Origin: Thelonectria olida
Lineage: Eukaryota; Ascomycota; Sordariomycetes; Hypocreales; Nectriaceae
Direction: 5' to 3'
DNA: 64,000 bases
Assembly: GCA_020736575.1 (NCBI GenBank)
Contig: JAGPYM010000006.1
Coordinates: forward strand, 2,190,387-2,254,386
The position numbers were made by a program, and so were the translations under genes. Under the pieces are notes generated by a model. The model was not told the DNA's origin, did no database searches, and saw only the letters and a list, made by a program, of their open reading frames with translations. How positions within the stretch are numbered: position 1 is the first letter of the stretch; the number at the start of each line of letters is the position of its first letter. Below, piece after piece: positions 11,843 to 23,771 of the stretch.

Positions 11843-12667
11843 ATGACAGACATCTCGGATGATCAGGTCGATGAGCTGCTGCGCCAGGCGGAGCAGCGTC
11901 TGAAAAACGATGCTGCATCCGCCGTCACTGTCCCAACTACCGCGGTCGTTGGGGTGAAGTTTGATGCTTCGAAGACTGTCCAGTCGCAGCCCAGCAGTAA
12001 CAGCGACAGCAGCGAGGATTTGTCTGTTCGAGCACCCCCTCAACCACGAACGGGACAAAAAGCCCAAGCAAAGGTAAGAGCATGATTCATCCCACCATTG
12101 GCTTTTACACGCGTTTTCCTCTCCCTTCCGAATGATGAGAACTAGCCCTCATGGCATACTTGACATGGGACAAGCATCCGTTTTGGATCATAGGACCATG
12201 GCCTCATGATTTCCTTTTCATAGTTACTCTGACAACGTTCCTTGCACACAATTGCGCATGACTCCTTGAAATGGCTCGAGAGAACCTAAGGGCTGACGTT
12301 CCGGACACAGGCTACAGCAGGATCCCAGTGGTTCGACCTCCCCAAGACCGAACTCACGCCTGAGTTCAAGCGAGACTGGCAACTGCTTCGCATGCGAGGC
12401 GTGCTGGACCCCAAGCACCAGAAGAAGGCGCTCCGAGCGAGTGCGCCCGAGTATTCCCACGTCGGCGAGATCGTTGCCGGACCAACCGAGTTCTACAGCG
12501 CCCGGTTAACCCGAAAGGAGAGGAAGGGCACGATTCTCGAGGAAGTAATGAGCTCCTACGATGGCGACAAGTTCGCCGCCAAGTATGCTGGCATCCAGAA
12601 GCAAAAGGCTAGCGGCAAAAAGGCCTTTTACAAGAAATTGGTGGCCCAACGCCGAAAGAGAAATTAA
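11843..12667 (+). CDS. FCF2: Fcf2-type pre-rRNA processing protein
   Basis: Two exons, 11843-12073 and 12311-12667, 195 residues. Fcf2 is a nucleolar protein needed for early pre-rRNA cleavages that yield 18S rRNA. The C-terminal Fcf2 domain starts at GSQWFDLPKTELTPEFKRDW, continues with LRMRGVLDPKHQKK and YSHVGEIVAGPTEFYSARL, and ends in a basic tail (KKLVAQRRKRN). The N-terminal quarter (DDQVDELLRQAEQRL, then Ser-rich) is poorly conserved. The intron is bounded by GTAAGA and ACACAG. Its 5' side faces HAP5 across a 344-bp divergent promoter. Confidence 0.93.
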
Positions 12668-13055
12668 ATATTCCATTGCTACTTGTTTTCCATGTTCCTT
12701 GCCAAAACCTCAGTGACGACGACCGTAGTAAGAAGTGGTAAAGAGCCGATGCATTTTTGGCGTTTCCCAGAACAAGAAGACTGCTCCCTCTGCGCTCCCA
12801 TATATTACTGTATTCTCTTGAACCTCGGGACTTTGTAAGTTGTGAAATATGTTGGGAAGTTCGAAACAAGCTTGGTTTAGAAAAGCATGAGTATTCTGAT
12901 ACTGTGCCACTGCCGCTGTTGTTCAATTCGGGCTTCTTGTGAATCAGCGGCTTTGGTGGCTTTGTGCTGAAGTGGTCCGAGCGTCAGAACTCACGTTTTC
13001 TGTTGCCGGCATGGGGTCCAATTTTAAACCTCATCATCGTCAAATGTAAAGCACA
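12668..13055. other. Intergenic region FCF2 to RSM10
   Basis: About 390 bases between two same-strand genes. No coding region or RNA gene seen. It should contain the FCF2 terminator and the RSM10 promoter. Confidence 0.6.
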
Positions 13056-13926
13056 ATGCTGCGCCAAAGTTTTCGGTCCCTCGTGCGCCTGCCAGTATGA
13101 CCAAACATTCAATTACGTCCGTGGGAGCCGTGTTGCTAACTTTTGTCTCCAGGCCGAGGCGCAATGGATTGCCTGTCGGGCTAAGAGCACTTTGTACGTT
13201 GCGAACGGTCGTTCTTTCGAACCTCAACCTCCCCCAGCCTTGAGCTCCCGCTCTCGCCTCGAATATGCGCTGACTAGCTATAGGGCATCGCCTGGTGACA
13301 TGGTGCCTAATAAAATCGAAGAAGCCCAACCCAAGACCGAGCCGACGAAGCCATCGCGGTACCCTCGATCGCTCGAGGCCTTGCACCTAAAGCCACTAAG
13401 ACGGGAGGCAGAATACGGCATCCCCTCGTGCGACCTTCAATTCCGCTCCTATAGCGTGCAACCTCTCGAGTTCTTTTGCGACTTTGCCCTTCGAGCCGCC
13501 TACTACCTCGGCCTGCCCGCCTATGGCCCCGTCCCGCTGCCACGCATCACCGAGCGATGGACGGTCCCCAAGAGTCACTTCATCTTCAAGAAGGCCCAAG
13601 AAAACTTCGAGCGGAAAACGTTGCGACGCCTGATTCAGATCCGAGATGGGGACCCGGAGACGGTGCAGCTGTGGCTTGCCTACCTGCGCAAGCATCAGTA
13701 CTACGGCGTTGGTATGAAGGCCAACTTCTGGGAGTTCAGCAAGCCCGGTGTGGGCAAAGAGATGGATACGCTCCCCGAGGAACAGCAAGGCCAAATCGAA
13801 GCCAGGTGGGCGCACCTCGGCCAGACCAAGACGATTGGCACTGCTGAGAAGGTGGAAGAGCTGCTCAACTCCCGACGGTTCCGTGAGGCGGCGGGCCTGA
13901 AGGTGCCACCCACGACCCAAGTGTAG
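13056..13926 (+). CDS. RSM10: Mitochondrial small-subunit ribosomal protein uS10m (Rsm10)
   Basis: Two exons, 13056-13094 and 13153-13926, 270 residues. It is the mitochondrial version of ribosomal protein S10. The first exon encodes MLRQSFRSLVRLP, a basic presequence for mitochondrial import. The S10 core runs from about residue 125 to 230: PLEFFCDFALRAAYYLGLP, PLPRITERWTVPKSHFIFKK, FERKTLRRLIQIRDGDPE, and LAYLRKHQYYGVGMKANFW. Fungal Rsm10 carries such an N-terminal extension and ends with a short divergent tail. A larger open frame from 12964 exists only by reading through the intron; the GTATGA donor and TTTGTCTCCAG acceptor argue for the shorter start. Confidence 0.93.
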
Positions 13927-14389
13927 GAGTGATGTGAAGGGCGAATGGGCTAACGAGGAGGAGGAGGATATCCCAGGAAGAAGCCCTTCCCTTTGAGGAA
14001 CATCTCCCATATTGGCAATGAATGGTGACACTGCCAATGGTCGGGAAGCACTTGTATCTATCATCGTGTGTACAATAGGCTGTTGGAGAGGACTTGAGGC
14101 TTTCTAAATCACGCCCGGGGCATAAACAAAAAGGTACCCATTTACTTGAATTTGCCGTGACAATGGGGAGGTGAGGAAGAGGTGTATAGTACGAACGGTA
14201 AGGGACAGGTCAAGCACGATGCTAGCCACAACCACAATGTGTCTTTGTAGGGCATACATAATCCATCCAAAAGCACATTCTTTCTGATCCATTATAGGTC
14301 TTTGCAGATGTTGAGAGAATGCAGAATGGAAGATGCAGGAGATAGATGTCCCGAGGATAAAAGACATGGGCATCGCGCATCCCCGTTAG
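13927..14389. other. Intergenic region RSM10 to MSW1
   Basis: About 460 bases, no gene supported. If the true N-terminus of MSW1 lies in an upstream exon, that exon would be here; I see no convincing candidate. Confidence 0.5.
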
Positions 14390-15784
14390 ATGCATACGAA
14401 ATGTTCCGTTTTCGCACCCATGGATGACCAGTTTCAAGCTTCAACAGCTGCCAGCCAGCTTATGGGATCGGTCCATCGACGACGCAAAAAGATGCAGAAA
14501 GTAGCAAGAAAGGCCAAGGTCATCTTTTCGGGCATTCAACCGACGGGCGTGCCGCACTTGGGCAATTATATCGGCGCGCTCCGGCAATGGGTGCAGCTTC
14601 AGCAGAGCGAGGAGCCTGAAACGAAGCTCATCTACTCCATTGTCGACCTTCACGCCATTACGATGCCGCAGCCGCCCGACCAACTGCGGAAGAGAAAGCG
14701 GGAGGCGATGGCGGCGTTGCTTGCGATTGGCATTGACCCAGAGAGAGCGACGCTCTTTTATCAATCCTCGGTTGGTCATGGTGGTCAGATCCCGATTCCA
14801 TGTATCCATCTAATTGATGTATAGGTCCCAGCCCATTCAGAACTCATGTGGATTCTCAGCTGCACCGCTTCTGTGGGATATCTCTCTAGAATGACCCAAT
14901 GGAAAGCAAGTGGTATCTCTCAACTGGCCGAATAAGACTATAAGCTGATCCGTTACCCCTTCTCTAGAGCAAGTTGGACGTCAAGGAAAGCTCCTCCTTT
15001 GAGGATCGAACTGTAGGTTCTCGCCTCAAGCTGGGGCTCTTCTCCTACCCGGTGCTCCAGGCGGCCGACATTCTTGTCCACAGGTGCTGATACCTACCTA
15101 TACTCATATCTATGCTCATCCTCACACCTGGACTGACACTATCAGGGCAACCCACGTCCCTGTTGGCCACGACCAGCAACAACACATCGAGTTTGCTCGT
15201 GAATGCGCCACCAACTTCAACTATGCCTACGGCTCTCACCTTGTGTACCCTGACGTTATCATTCGTGCGTTTCTCCACCTCTGTCGCCCGTGTCCTCTGT
15301 CTCACTTGCTGACTGACTGGCCGGCAAAGCTCCCGTCCGTCGCATCATGTCTCTGACTGAGCCGACATCCAAAATGTCAAAGTCGCACAAGTCTGAGAAA
15401 TCACGCATCCTCATCACGGACTCGCCGCAAGACATCAAAAAGAAGCTGGGCTCTGCATTGACTGACTCACTACCCGGTGTTTCCTATGACGTTGCCAACC
15501 GGCCGGGCATCTCAAATTTGCTAGATATCCTGTCTATTTTTGACGCCCGAGGGAGAACCCCTGAACAGTTGGCCAATGAGTACAGCGATATCGGCCCCAA
15601 ACAGCTCAAGGGAATGGTCACCGATGCTGTCGTCTCTGGCCTGCACGGCATTCGAGATCGTTATCTGGAGTTGCTAGATGCAGGTGACGCTCATCTCGAC
15701 AAGATCGAGTCGGTAGGCGCCCAAAAGGCTCGAGAAAGTGCCGGGGACACAATGCAAATGGTCAAATCCGCCGTTGGCTTTTGA
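14390..15784 (+). CDS. MSW1: Mitochondrial tryptophanyl-tRNA synthetase
   Basis: Five exons: 14390-14770, 14825-14905, 14968-15083, 15146-15264, 15330-15784; up to 383 residues. The enzyme charges mitochondrial tRNA-Trp. It is the bacterial type: VIFSGIQPTGVPHLGNYIGAL holds the HIGH-like HLGN, FYQSSVPAHSELMWIL follows, then FSYPVLQAADIL, VPVGHDQQQHIEFAR, and an intact KMSKSHKS near residue 235. The C-terminal helical domain is complete. The second intron starts with GCAAGT rather than GT; that is the only join that keeps TQWK next to SKL in frame. The start is uncertain: ATG at 14390 is the longest form, while later ATGs (14413, 14462) give basic leaders such as MGSVHRRRKKMQKVARK that could be import signals. 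Confidence 0.9.
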
Positions 15785-15966
15785 ATAAAAGGACCAGGCA
15801 AAGCCGTTCATATGCCATTCCAACTACCCCTTTCAATTGTAAAATAAACACGGTAACAACAGGAGGCGAAACATAGATATATGAATCTGCACATCTTTGT
15901 AATATAGATGGATAGGGAGCGGATCCCATAGCCTGAATAGACTACGCACTACCCACCTTTCGATTT

Positions 15967-18900
15967 TCATGACGCGTATGCAAAGTTGGAGCCCCTGGCT
16001 GATAGCCAAAACTCTCGAACGATTTGGTTCGTCGTCCTAGCTCCCCTGAGACTATTTGCGCTCGTTAGTCTATGCTCAGGGCGAAACGTGCCATGGAACT
16101 AGTGTTGCACATACCTGACAATCTTCTTGACGAACAGAGACTTCTCCTCTGGTGTCACTTTTACGCTAGGAAACGAGGGGTGGGATAGACCAGCCTCAAG
16201 CCAAGCCTTGGCCGAGGGATATCGGATGATGAGCTTCTTGAGGGGCTCCGAGAGTTTGTCTAGCTCACTCCGTGAAGCGTTTCCTCCCATATTTCTAGCC
16301 AAACTCTGCGCCAGCAAAGGTCCCAGGGTATTCATGGCTTGTACTATTCTTTCATCTAGGTCTGTCGTGCCACACTTGGCGTTGACAAAAACGGCCTTTC
16401 CTTGTTAGAAACAGAACCCTCGTGCATAGAAAGAACAGAAACTTACCCAAAATTCAGCTGCACTTGCCTTCGGTAAAGGCTCCTTGCCATCGAGAACCCG
16501 GAGAGTAAAAAGAAAGAAGAATTCAGTCGCGTCCTGAGGCTCCATGTGAAGGAGGATGACTGGACATTTGGACATCAGGCGGCTGACAAACTCGATTCCG
16601 TTCTGAGCGACTTCGGGGTCGGCTTCTGGGTCTATGTTCACACTTAGTTCCAGGCTAGTTATTAGCATCATGTATGGTTCAGGCTTACTGGGGAGTTGTT
16701 TGAGCAGGCCCACAACCCAGAGAAGCAGGCCTTCGAGTATTCGATGCTGTCCTTGTAGCCCTTCGTGTTCTAGGGAGCTCACAAAAGAACACGCTGTGCT
16801 CATAAGGAGACCTACTCGAGGCGTGCTCAAGGTTTGGTTGGTAAGGTACTGAGCGACATCATGGGGGGGTAACACGAAGGGCCCAGGCTCAGTCTCAGAG
16901 AAGCCGCTGCGCAACACATTGCAGATGATTTCAACCACTTCGCCACTAGAGTTGAACGATCCTTGTACCTGCGCGATGATGGATACAATGGTTTCTTGGA
17001 GGTGTGCTAGTTGAGGATCGATCTTATCTGCTCCTGTGCGCTGACCCTCCAAGTTGACTGCCACTTCACTCGGGGCCTGGAGGCCTCTACCTGTGCTGGT
17101 CAAACATCTCAGAGCCTTCAGTGCAGTGTGCAAAGCGGGATGCTCATCTGGAGATGCATAGGAACAGCCAGATGCCACGAAACAGGGGATCGTGACCGCT
17201 TGCGGGGATTGCAATAGCTCCAAGGACCGCTGAACATCAGTCTGGATAAACGAAAGAAGTCTGGCACACGCTGAATATCTCTCTGTTTGGTTCGGAATAG
17301 CCTGGACAAGTGAAGCGATACCGCCTAGGATCTTTTCGCTGGCACCACAGTCGAGCCGCTCTCCAACTGCCAGCTTCTGATACTCGTCTAGAAATGCCCC
17401 GACTTCGGGGTGCAGGTGATCCCTGCAGGAGGAACACAACCTGAAAATGGACTTGGAAGCAGCGGCGGTAAGGGGGTGCTCTCCCACGACGACGAAGAGC
17501 AGGTTGAGCGCTGGGGGGAGGTGAGACAGATTTCGTTCAAAGTACTCGGTATAGTGCTCGATGAGCGCGACGCATGTTTGACGCACTCGTGGAGGAATGG
17601 ATTGCGCCCCAGAGCGCAGGACAGGGAATAGAGAAGATGTGAAAACCGACGCCAAGGCTTCATCGCAGCGGGCGTCTTCGCCGACGCAGTCAGCAAGACC
17701 GCCGAGACAGAACGCTGCTGCTTCGAGCTGCAGCCATGCGGAACTCGAGAGAGCCTTCAGGGTGAGGTCTGCAAAAGTCACGACGAGCTGGGGTCCTGAC
17801 AAGGAATACACCGACTGGAGAAGATCAATGACGTCCTTTCTTGCATCATGAAAACCGATGCGCTCATTAGAATCCCAGGAACCAAATTCTTCCAGGGGTG
17901 GGAAGACGACCTTTTGCCATGCATTGGACACTGCCTGTAGGACGAATGATAAAGCTTGGGGAACCCACGTAGTCGTGGAGCTTTCGTCGGAATACATGGC
18001 GTCTGTCATGGTCTCGGCAAACGTCGACCAAAACTCCAATGCAGGAACAAAAATCCTGTCCTCGGCTATGGCGTACCCATCCGCAGCAACAAGTCCACAG
18101 AGCTTGGATAACAAATTTCGACTTCGCTCATCGCTCGCCTGCATCAGCTTCTCGACTCTAGCGTCACCAAACGCGAGAAGGAGTTGCCCTAGACGCGTTG
18201 AGTCGAAGTCGAAGTCTCCCTGAACTAAAGCCTCGTATCGACTACGGAACCAAGGGTCATCGAAAAGTTCGCAGAGGCTTTGGACGTGGGATTCGGTAAG
18301 AAAGATGGAGCAGTTAGACAGCAGATCTATCATGAGCTCAACGGAGGCATCGTACAGCTCGTCTACCGTCAAAGAGCCAATAACAGCAGTGACGAGCGGA
18401 CTAAGAGGTTGAATGAGTCTAGTATCTCGGGACGATGCTCGCTGTGCAAACCATACCCATGACTGCGGAGCACATTAGTCACTCATAAACACAACCAAGA
18501 GCGAGTGTTGACGAACCTGAAGACACTTGATGGATTCTTCGTGGGTAGCCTGGGAAGTCAAGTGAGGCGTCATGCCACGGGACATGAGAGCGACAGCGTC
18601 TGGCATATTCTCTAGAATAGCATCATAGAGACCCATGCTGTTGCCGAGTTAGTCAAATTGACGACGACGATTCTTGACATGACTGACTTGTTCGCGGAAT
18701 TCAAGTCAAATTTCGCAATATCTTCTAGAACGTTGCTTAGAACCCAGAGAATGGCTTGAACCTGGGCGGGATTGAGACGTTCAATGACAGAGTTGGAGTC
18801 CGGGGCCTCATTCAGCCTGGTAGAACTACAAGGCTGTCCAGATATCAGACAAACGGAGAGATGGTGGATGAATCGACGCCAAAGACGATGGAAATGAAGA

Positions 18901-19311
18901 AAAAAGGTTCCCAGTGCAGAAGAAAGCTTCCTAATAACTAGGGGACCATTTGCCTGGTGTAGTGCCTCTAGGTACCATCCAATGAGGCTCTGCAGAAGTT
19001 CGTCTGCATCGTCAGTTGAGAGAGAAGAGCTATGAACGAGACGTAGTTAGGTGATAAAGTCGTCGAAAGTAACACAAAGATGGATAGTGGTAGACATACC
19101 TCTCGTTGTTGAGCTTGATAATGATGGTGAGGGCACCAAAGAACTTGACCTTGTCATCTGGGCGGCTGAGAAGGTCTCGAGCCATTGCCCACGCCTGAGG
19201 AGAGCTCTGCAGCTGAGATAGGGTCGCTTGTATCCTAGAGATGACTTCTGGGGTGTTTGGTCGATACAAGGAGAGGATGAGCTGGACACAAGTCAGCTCA
19301 AGATGGGCCAT
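15967..19311 (-). CDS. Importin-beta family karyopherin (importin-13 / Kap122-like)
   Basis: Six exons in reading order: 19100-19311, 18688-19029, 18517-18637, 16447-18462, 16115-16395, 15967-16051; 1018 residues. Karyopherins of this type carry protein cargo through nuclear pores under Ran control. The N-terminus (CVQLILSLYRPNTPEVISRI, then WAMARDLLSRPDDKVKFFGA) fits an importin N-terminal repeat, with helix-turn-helix HEAT-like repeats throughout. Exon 4 (672 codons) carries most of the superhelix, and the C-terminus ends LSARGSNFAYAS. Size agrees with the importin-13/Kap122 group (about 950-1100 residues). I am confident of the superfamily but less of the exact orthologue. It converges with MSW1, 182 bases away. 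Confidence 0.85.
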
Positions 19312-21197
19312 TTTGGATCAGGGATATTTGAAGAGGGCCTCTCTAAAAAGTCCCGGTGTGAAGAACTAACGGCTTCAACCTCGGGTATGGTTGTGGGAAC
19401 AGGAATTTCATTCATCTTGGCGCTTGTGCACTTTCGTTCACTTCCTCGCGCGAAAAGTGAGTTGGGAGTGCTTGAGACGGGAAAACAGGTAGGCGAGGGT
19501 TCGGTAGGCGGATCGGACGACAGCTGGAGCTCTAGGACGGCTCGAAATGCGTCTATCAGGACTTGATGTGCGAGAAAATAGGAGGTGAGTCGTATTTAAT
19601 GTCGATACTGATGCTCTTGACGTGCTTCGGGTGCGTCGAGAATTCTTGGTTGCGCCTCTATTTGGGTTGGTTGTGGCAGCCGAGTGAAGAAATTACATTT
19701 GAAGAGACAGGTGCGGCGAGAGTTCCAGCGTAGTGAATGGGCCTCGAAATGTTGTGATGCCAACAAGAGGGAAGAGAGAAAGCAAACGAGGCTTTTGTGG
19801 TTGGTTTTACATGAGAACAGATGGAATAGTTGCACGTCGAAGAAGCGAGAGGCTCGAGTGGTGGGAGGAGCTTGCCATAGCCTTCACACTGGCTGGTGGG
19901 GTACACCTCAGCTCCCTACTAGCAAAGTGTCAGGTGCACTGGTCTGGGCTTGTTTCGTTTGCTTGGTGATTGATTCACGCAAGTCCCATTAGCCTGCGCG
20001 CAGCGAACGAAGCTGCCTGTGGTGATCGCTATCAGGCATTTTGAAAGAAATAAACAATTGGATAAAGGTTTCCAAGCAAGAGATTGGCTTAGAACCGCGT
20101 TCTGGTGCTTCATGGGTGCTCGGTTAGCAGCAGCCTCGAATTGGAACCGAATCCTGGCGGGAGATTTGGGGGTGGAGCGCTAGGACTCGAAGGTACCTAG
20201 ACCTAGGTCGGGCAGTACCGCAGTCTGCGGGAGGAATACTCTCAAGGCATTTAGGAAACACTAAGATATGGCAGTATCTGCGGGGCCATCACAGGTCGCG
20301 CATAGGTCATGCCACTGTACAACCATTCGAGCAAAACAAGAAGAAAAAAAGGTCCCTTGGAGTTAGAGTCCATTCACAGACCAAGTTCGAATAGGGCAAC
20401 TCAACAAGAGGTTGGCTTCTAAAAGACCCAAAAACAAGATAGCGCAGGTCCTTTGTTCATGACTGTGCAGTAGAAGTCGGCCGTTTCTGAAGGAGTGACT
20501 TGGCTACCCTACCGCCTATTAACTACCTACCTACCTAACTGGTCTGGGGATCGATCCATGATTATGAGCTCTGTCGCCACTCGTCTCCATCTAAGGTGCT
20601 CGTGAGTGAGGGTCTCGTGAAGGTCTCGTGCGGCTTGGAACATCTTGACGTGTGAAGTTGAACAAGAACTAACTAACTACTCTGCTAGAGGTAACCCGTA
20701 TTGAAAATTGAGTATCATAATCCAGCATCTTCATGGCTTGTCCACTTTGTGCCTGCCGTTTTTACTCTCCAAGGCATCAAATCTCTTCTTCCTCCATCAT
20801 GACACCTTCCCCTCCAAAAAAAGCTCCCCACTTTCGTCTCTCCTCCCCCCCCAATTTACCTGACCTACCTACCTAGAGCTTGCATTCCCCGCGCCCTCTC
20901 ATCTCCTTGATTCTCCAGCGTCATCGCCAGCTCCCGTCCTCGCCGCCAATAGCCCAAGGAGAGAACTGTTCCATCCGGCTTCTCCTTGTCCGTCTTCGTG
21001 ATCTCTCAACGCCCTCCTCCCCTGCTTTTTTTCCAGTGACGCAGTAGCAGCGCTCTACATTGCCCCGCCATCCCTCACCTTAGGTACTCCCTCCCTCGTT
21101 CGCCTACCTGCACCACCACCTACGTTAACCATCCATAACATCTCAGCCACATCTACTCTGAGACTCGTCGACTGCGTGCGCTGGATTCCAGTAGTCT
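19312..21197. promoter_or_regulatory. Divergent intergenic region between the karyopherin and aminopeptidase P
   Basis: About 1.9 kb with no supportable gene. It contains the TACCTACCTACC repeat (20522-20538 and 20862-20877), a palindromic ACCTAGACCTAGGT-like stretch near 20194-20208, and long pyrimidine-rich tracts from 20750 to 21100 that are typical of the leader of a well-expressed fungal gene. Confidence 0.55.
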
Positions 21198-23378
21198 ATG
21201 CTCCTCCAGACTACAACAAGGTTGCTCCGTCTTGCAACACCAAGGCCACCGTTGTCTACGAGAACAAGCTCTTCCACACGTCGTCTACTGTCATCTGCCA
21301 CCATGGAAAAGGTCAACACTTCTTCCAGGCTCGCCCGCCTAAGGACCTTGATGAAAGATCGCAATGTCCAAGTCTATGGTGAGCTTTCCCTCATGCAAGA
21401 GCTCTCCTCGGCTTCCCTCCTTCAGCCCCGTGACATGACTGACCATGTATGGCCATGGAACAGTAATCCCTTCTGAGGACAGCCACTCGTCCGAATATAT
21501 AGCAGACTGCGACGCTAGGCGGGAGTACATCTCCGGGTTCACAGGGTCCGCTGGCTGTGCTGTTGTCACCCTGCAGTCTGCTGCCCTTGCCACGGATGGC
21601 CGCTACTTCAACCAAGCTGCTTCTCAGCTTGATGAGAACTGGTCTTTGCTTAAACAAGGTCTCCAAGATGTTCCCACCTGGCAGGAGTGGTCTGCTGAGC
21701 AGTCTGCCGGTGGGAAGAAGGTTGCCGTCGACCCCTCGCTCATCTCGGGCTCTACAGCCAAGAGCCTCCTGGATAAGATCCTCAAGTGTGGCGGCGCGGA
21801 CTTGGTACCCATCCAAGAGAACTTGGTTGACCTCGTCTGGGAAAATAACCGCCCAGCCCGCCCGAGCCAGCCCGTCTCTATCCAACCCGACAAACTTGCT
21901 GGTGAAACTGTCCAAAACAAGCTCACAAAGCTTCGCCAGGAGCTCGAAAAGAAGCACTCTCAAGGGTTTGTCGTCTCCATGCTTGATGAGATTGCCTGGC
22001 TCTTCAATCTGCGAGGCAGTGATATTCCATTCAACCCTGTCTTCTTCTCTTACGCCATCGTCACTCCAACTTCTGCCACCGTCTACATTGATGACTCCAA
22101 ATTGGACGACAACTGTCGCTCCCATCTCCGGTCCAACAACGTCGCCATCAAGCCTTATGGCGCCATCTTGGATGATGCCCGGGATCTTCACGCTACGGTC
22201 AGTAAGCGGATCGCATCTGAGAGCGCTGCTCGAGGAAGCTTCCTTATTTCTTCCAAGGGGTCTTGGGCTCTTCAGACTGCTCTCGGAGGCTGGTCCATGG
22301 TCGACGAGATTCGAAGCCCCATTGGCGATGCGAAGGCCATCAAGACGGAAGCAGAGGTTGTAGGAATGCGTTCTTGCCACGTACGGGATGGCGCTGCTTT
22401 GATTGAGTATTTCGCTTGGCTCGAGGACCAGCTCGTGGTCAAGCAGAAGAAGTTGGACGAGGTCGAGGCATCTGACAAGCTCGAGGAGCTACGTTCTGTC
22501 AAGGACGACTTTGTAGGCCTTTCATTCCCAACCATTTCCTCCACTGGCGCAAAGTAAGTCATTAATCCCAGGTGGTTCCTTGATAAGTGAGCATCTCTAC
22601 AGCTGCAAATCCATACTGACGAGGCTCTGCTTTCAGTGCCGCCATAATTCATTACGGCCCGGAAAGGGGAAATTGCGCTACCATCGACCCAAATGCCATC
22701 TATCTATGCGATTCTGGTGCCCAATACCGTGATGGGACAACAGATACCACACGAACACTCCACTTTGGAACACCTACTGACGTGGAGAGGGAGGCGTACA
22801 CGCTTGTTTTAAAGGGACACATTGGTCTTGATTTGGCCGTCTTTCCCAAGGGCACAACTGGATTTGCACTTGACTCTCTAGCTCGACAGCATCTATGGGT
22901 AAGCACAACTGGAGATCGAGAAAGACATCGGCGCTAATCTAGGGGTCAGCAAAATGGACTGGATTACAGACACGGCACCGGACACGGCATCGGATCGTTC
23001 TTAAACGTTCACGAGGGCCCAATTGGCATCGGAACCCGTGTCCAGTTCGCTGAGGTGGCCCTGGCCCCTGGAAACGTGATATCTAACGAGCCCGGGTACT
23101 ACGAAGATGGCAAGTTCGGCATTCGAATTGAAAACGTCATCATTGTAAAGGAGGTCAAGACGAAGCACTCCTTTGGAGATAAGCCCTTCCTCGGATTTGA
23201 GCACGTCACTATGGTCCCGTACTGCCGCAAGCTCATCGATGTGAGCCTACTTACCGAGATTGAAAAGGCATGGCTCAACTCCTACCATGCTGAAGTATTG
23301 GAAAAGACGCAAGGTTTCTTCGAGAACGATGACCTGACGACGGCCTGGCTCAAGAGGGAGACAGCAGCCATTGAGTGA
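21198..23378 (+). CDS. AMPP: Xaa-Pro aminopeptidase P, with alternative mitochondrial and cytosolic starts
   Basis: Four exons: 21198-21378, 21464-22553, 22637-22898, 22950-23378. It gives 653 residues from the first ATG or 618 from ATG 21303. The enzyme is an M24B metallopeptidase removing N-terminal residues that precede proline. The creatinase-like N-terminal domains include [20 protein letters not shown] and [12 protein letters not shown]. The catalytic pita-bread fold carries the metal ligands: Asp in YLCDSGAQ, Asp in DGTTDTTRT, His in [10 protein letters not shown], Glu in ISNEPGYY, and Glu in IRIENVII. The 618-residue form matches the usual family length. The extra 35 residues ([20 protein letters not shown] onward, ending RRLLSSAT) have six Arg and no acidic residue, like a mitochondrial presequence. 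The first ATG is in a weak context, the second in a perfect one (GCCACCATGG). Confidence 0.95.
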
Positions 23379-23771
23379 TGGGCGACTATACCGTGAGTAG
23401 CTTGTAGACAACAGAAGTTGGATAAGAGAAGACTTGGTTGGAGGATTCGCCGCAGATTTCCTTCTCTCTTCGTTTCAGTCTAAATGCTATGATTTCGGGG
23501 CAACTTTGTATGAAGAGAGGGATATGAGAGTGGCACTTGTCATTTCGTATATCAAACTACCTACGAACCTAGCCAAAATTGACAATCAAGAAAGTGGGCT
23601 CTTACTAAACGTTGGTCCGAGAAACCCTTCAGTTGAGTTCATTCGCCTGAAATATTTGACGTACCATTGCTATGTGTTGAGACAATCTGGAAGTTGGTGA
23701 TAATTCATATGTACACAACTACTTGCGTACTGACGATGAACTTTTAATGATACCAAAGGATGTAAGAAGCT
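23379..23771. other. Convergent 3' intergenic region
   Basis: About 390 bases between the stop codons of aminopeptidase P and the FUN14 gene. No gene seen. It must hold both terminators. Confidence 0.6.

Noticed and set aside
13396..14064. 222-codon minus-strand frame
   Set aside because: It is the antisense shadow of RSM10, whose plus-strand frame encodes the conserved S10 core.
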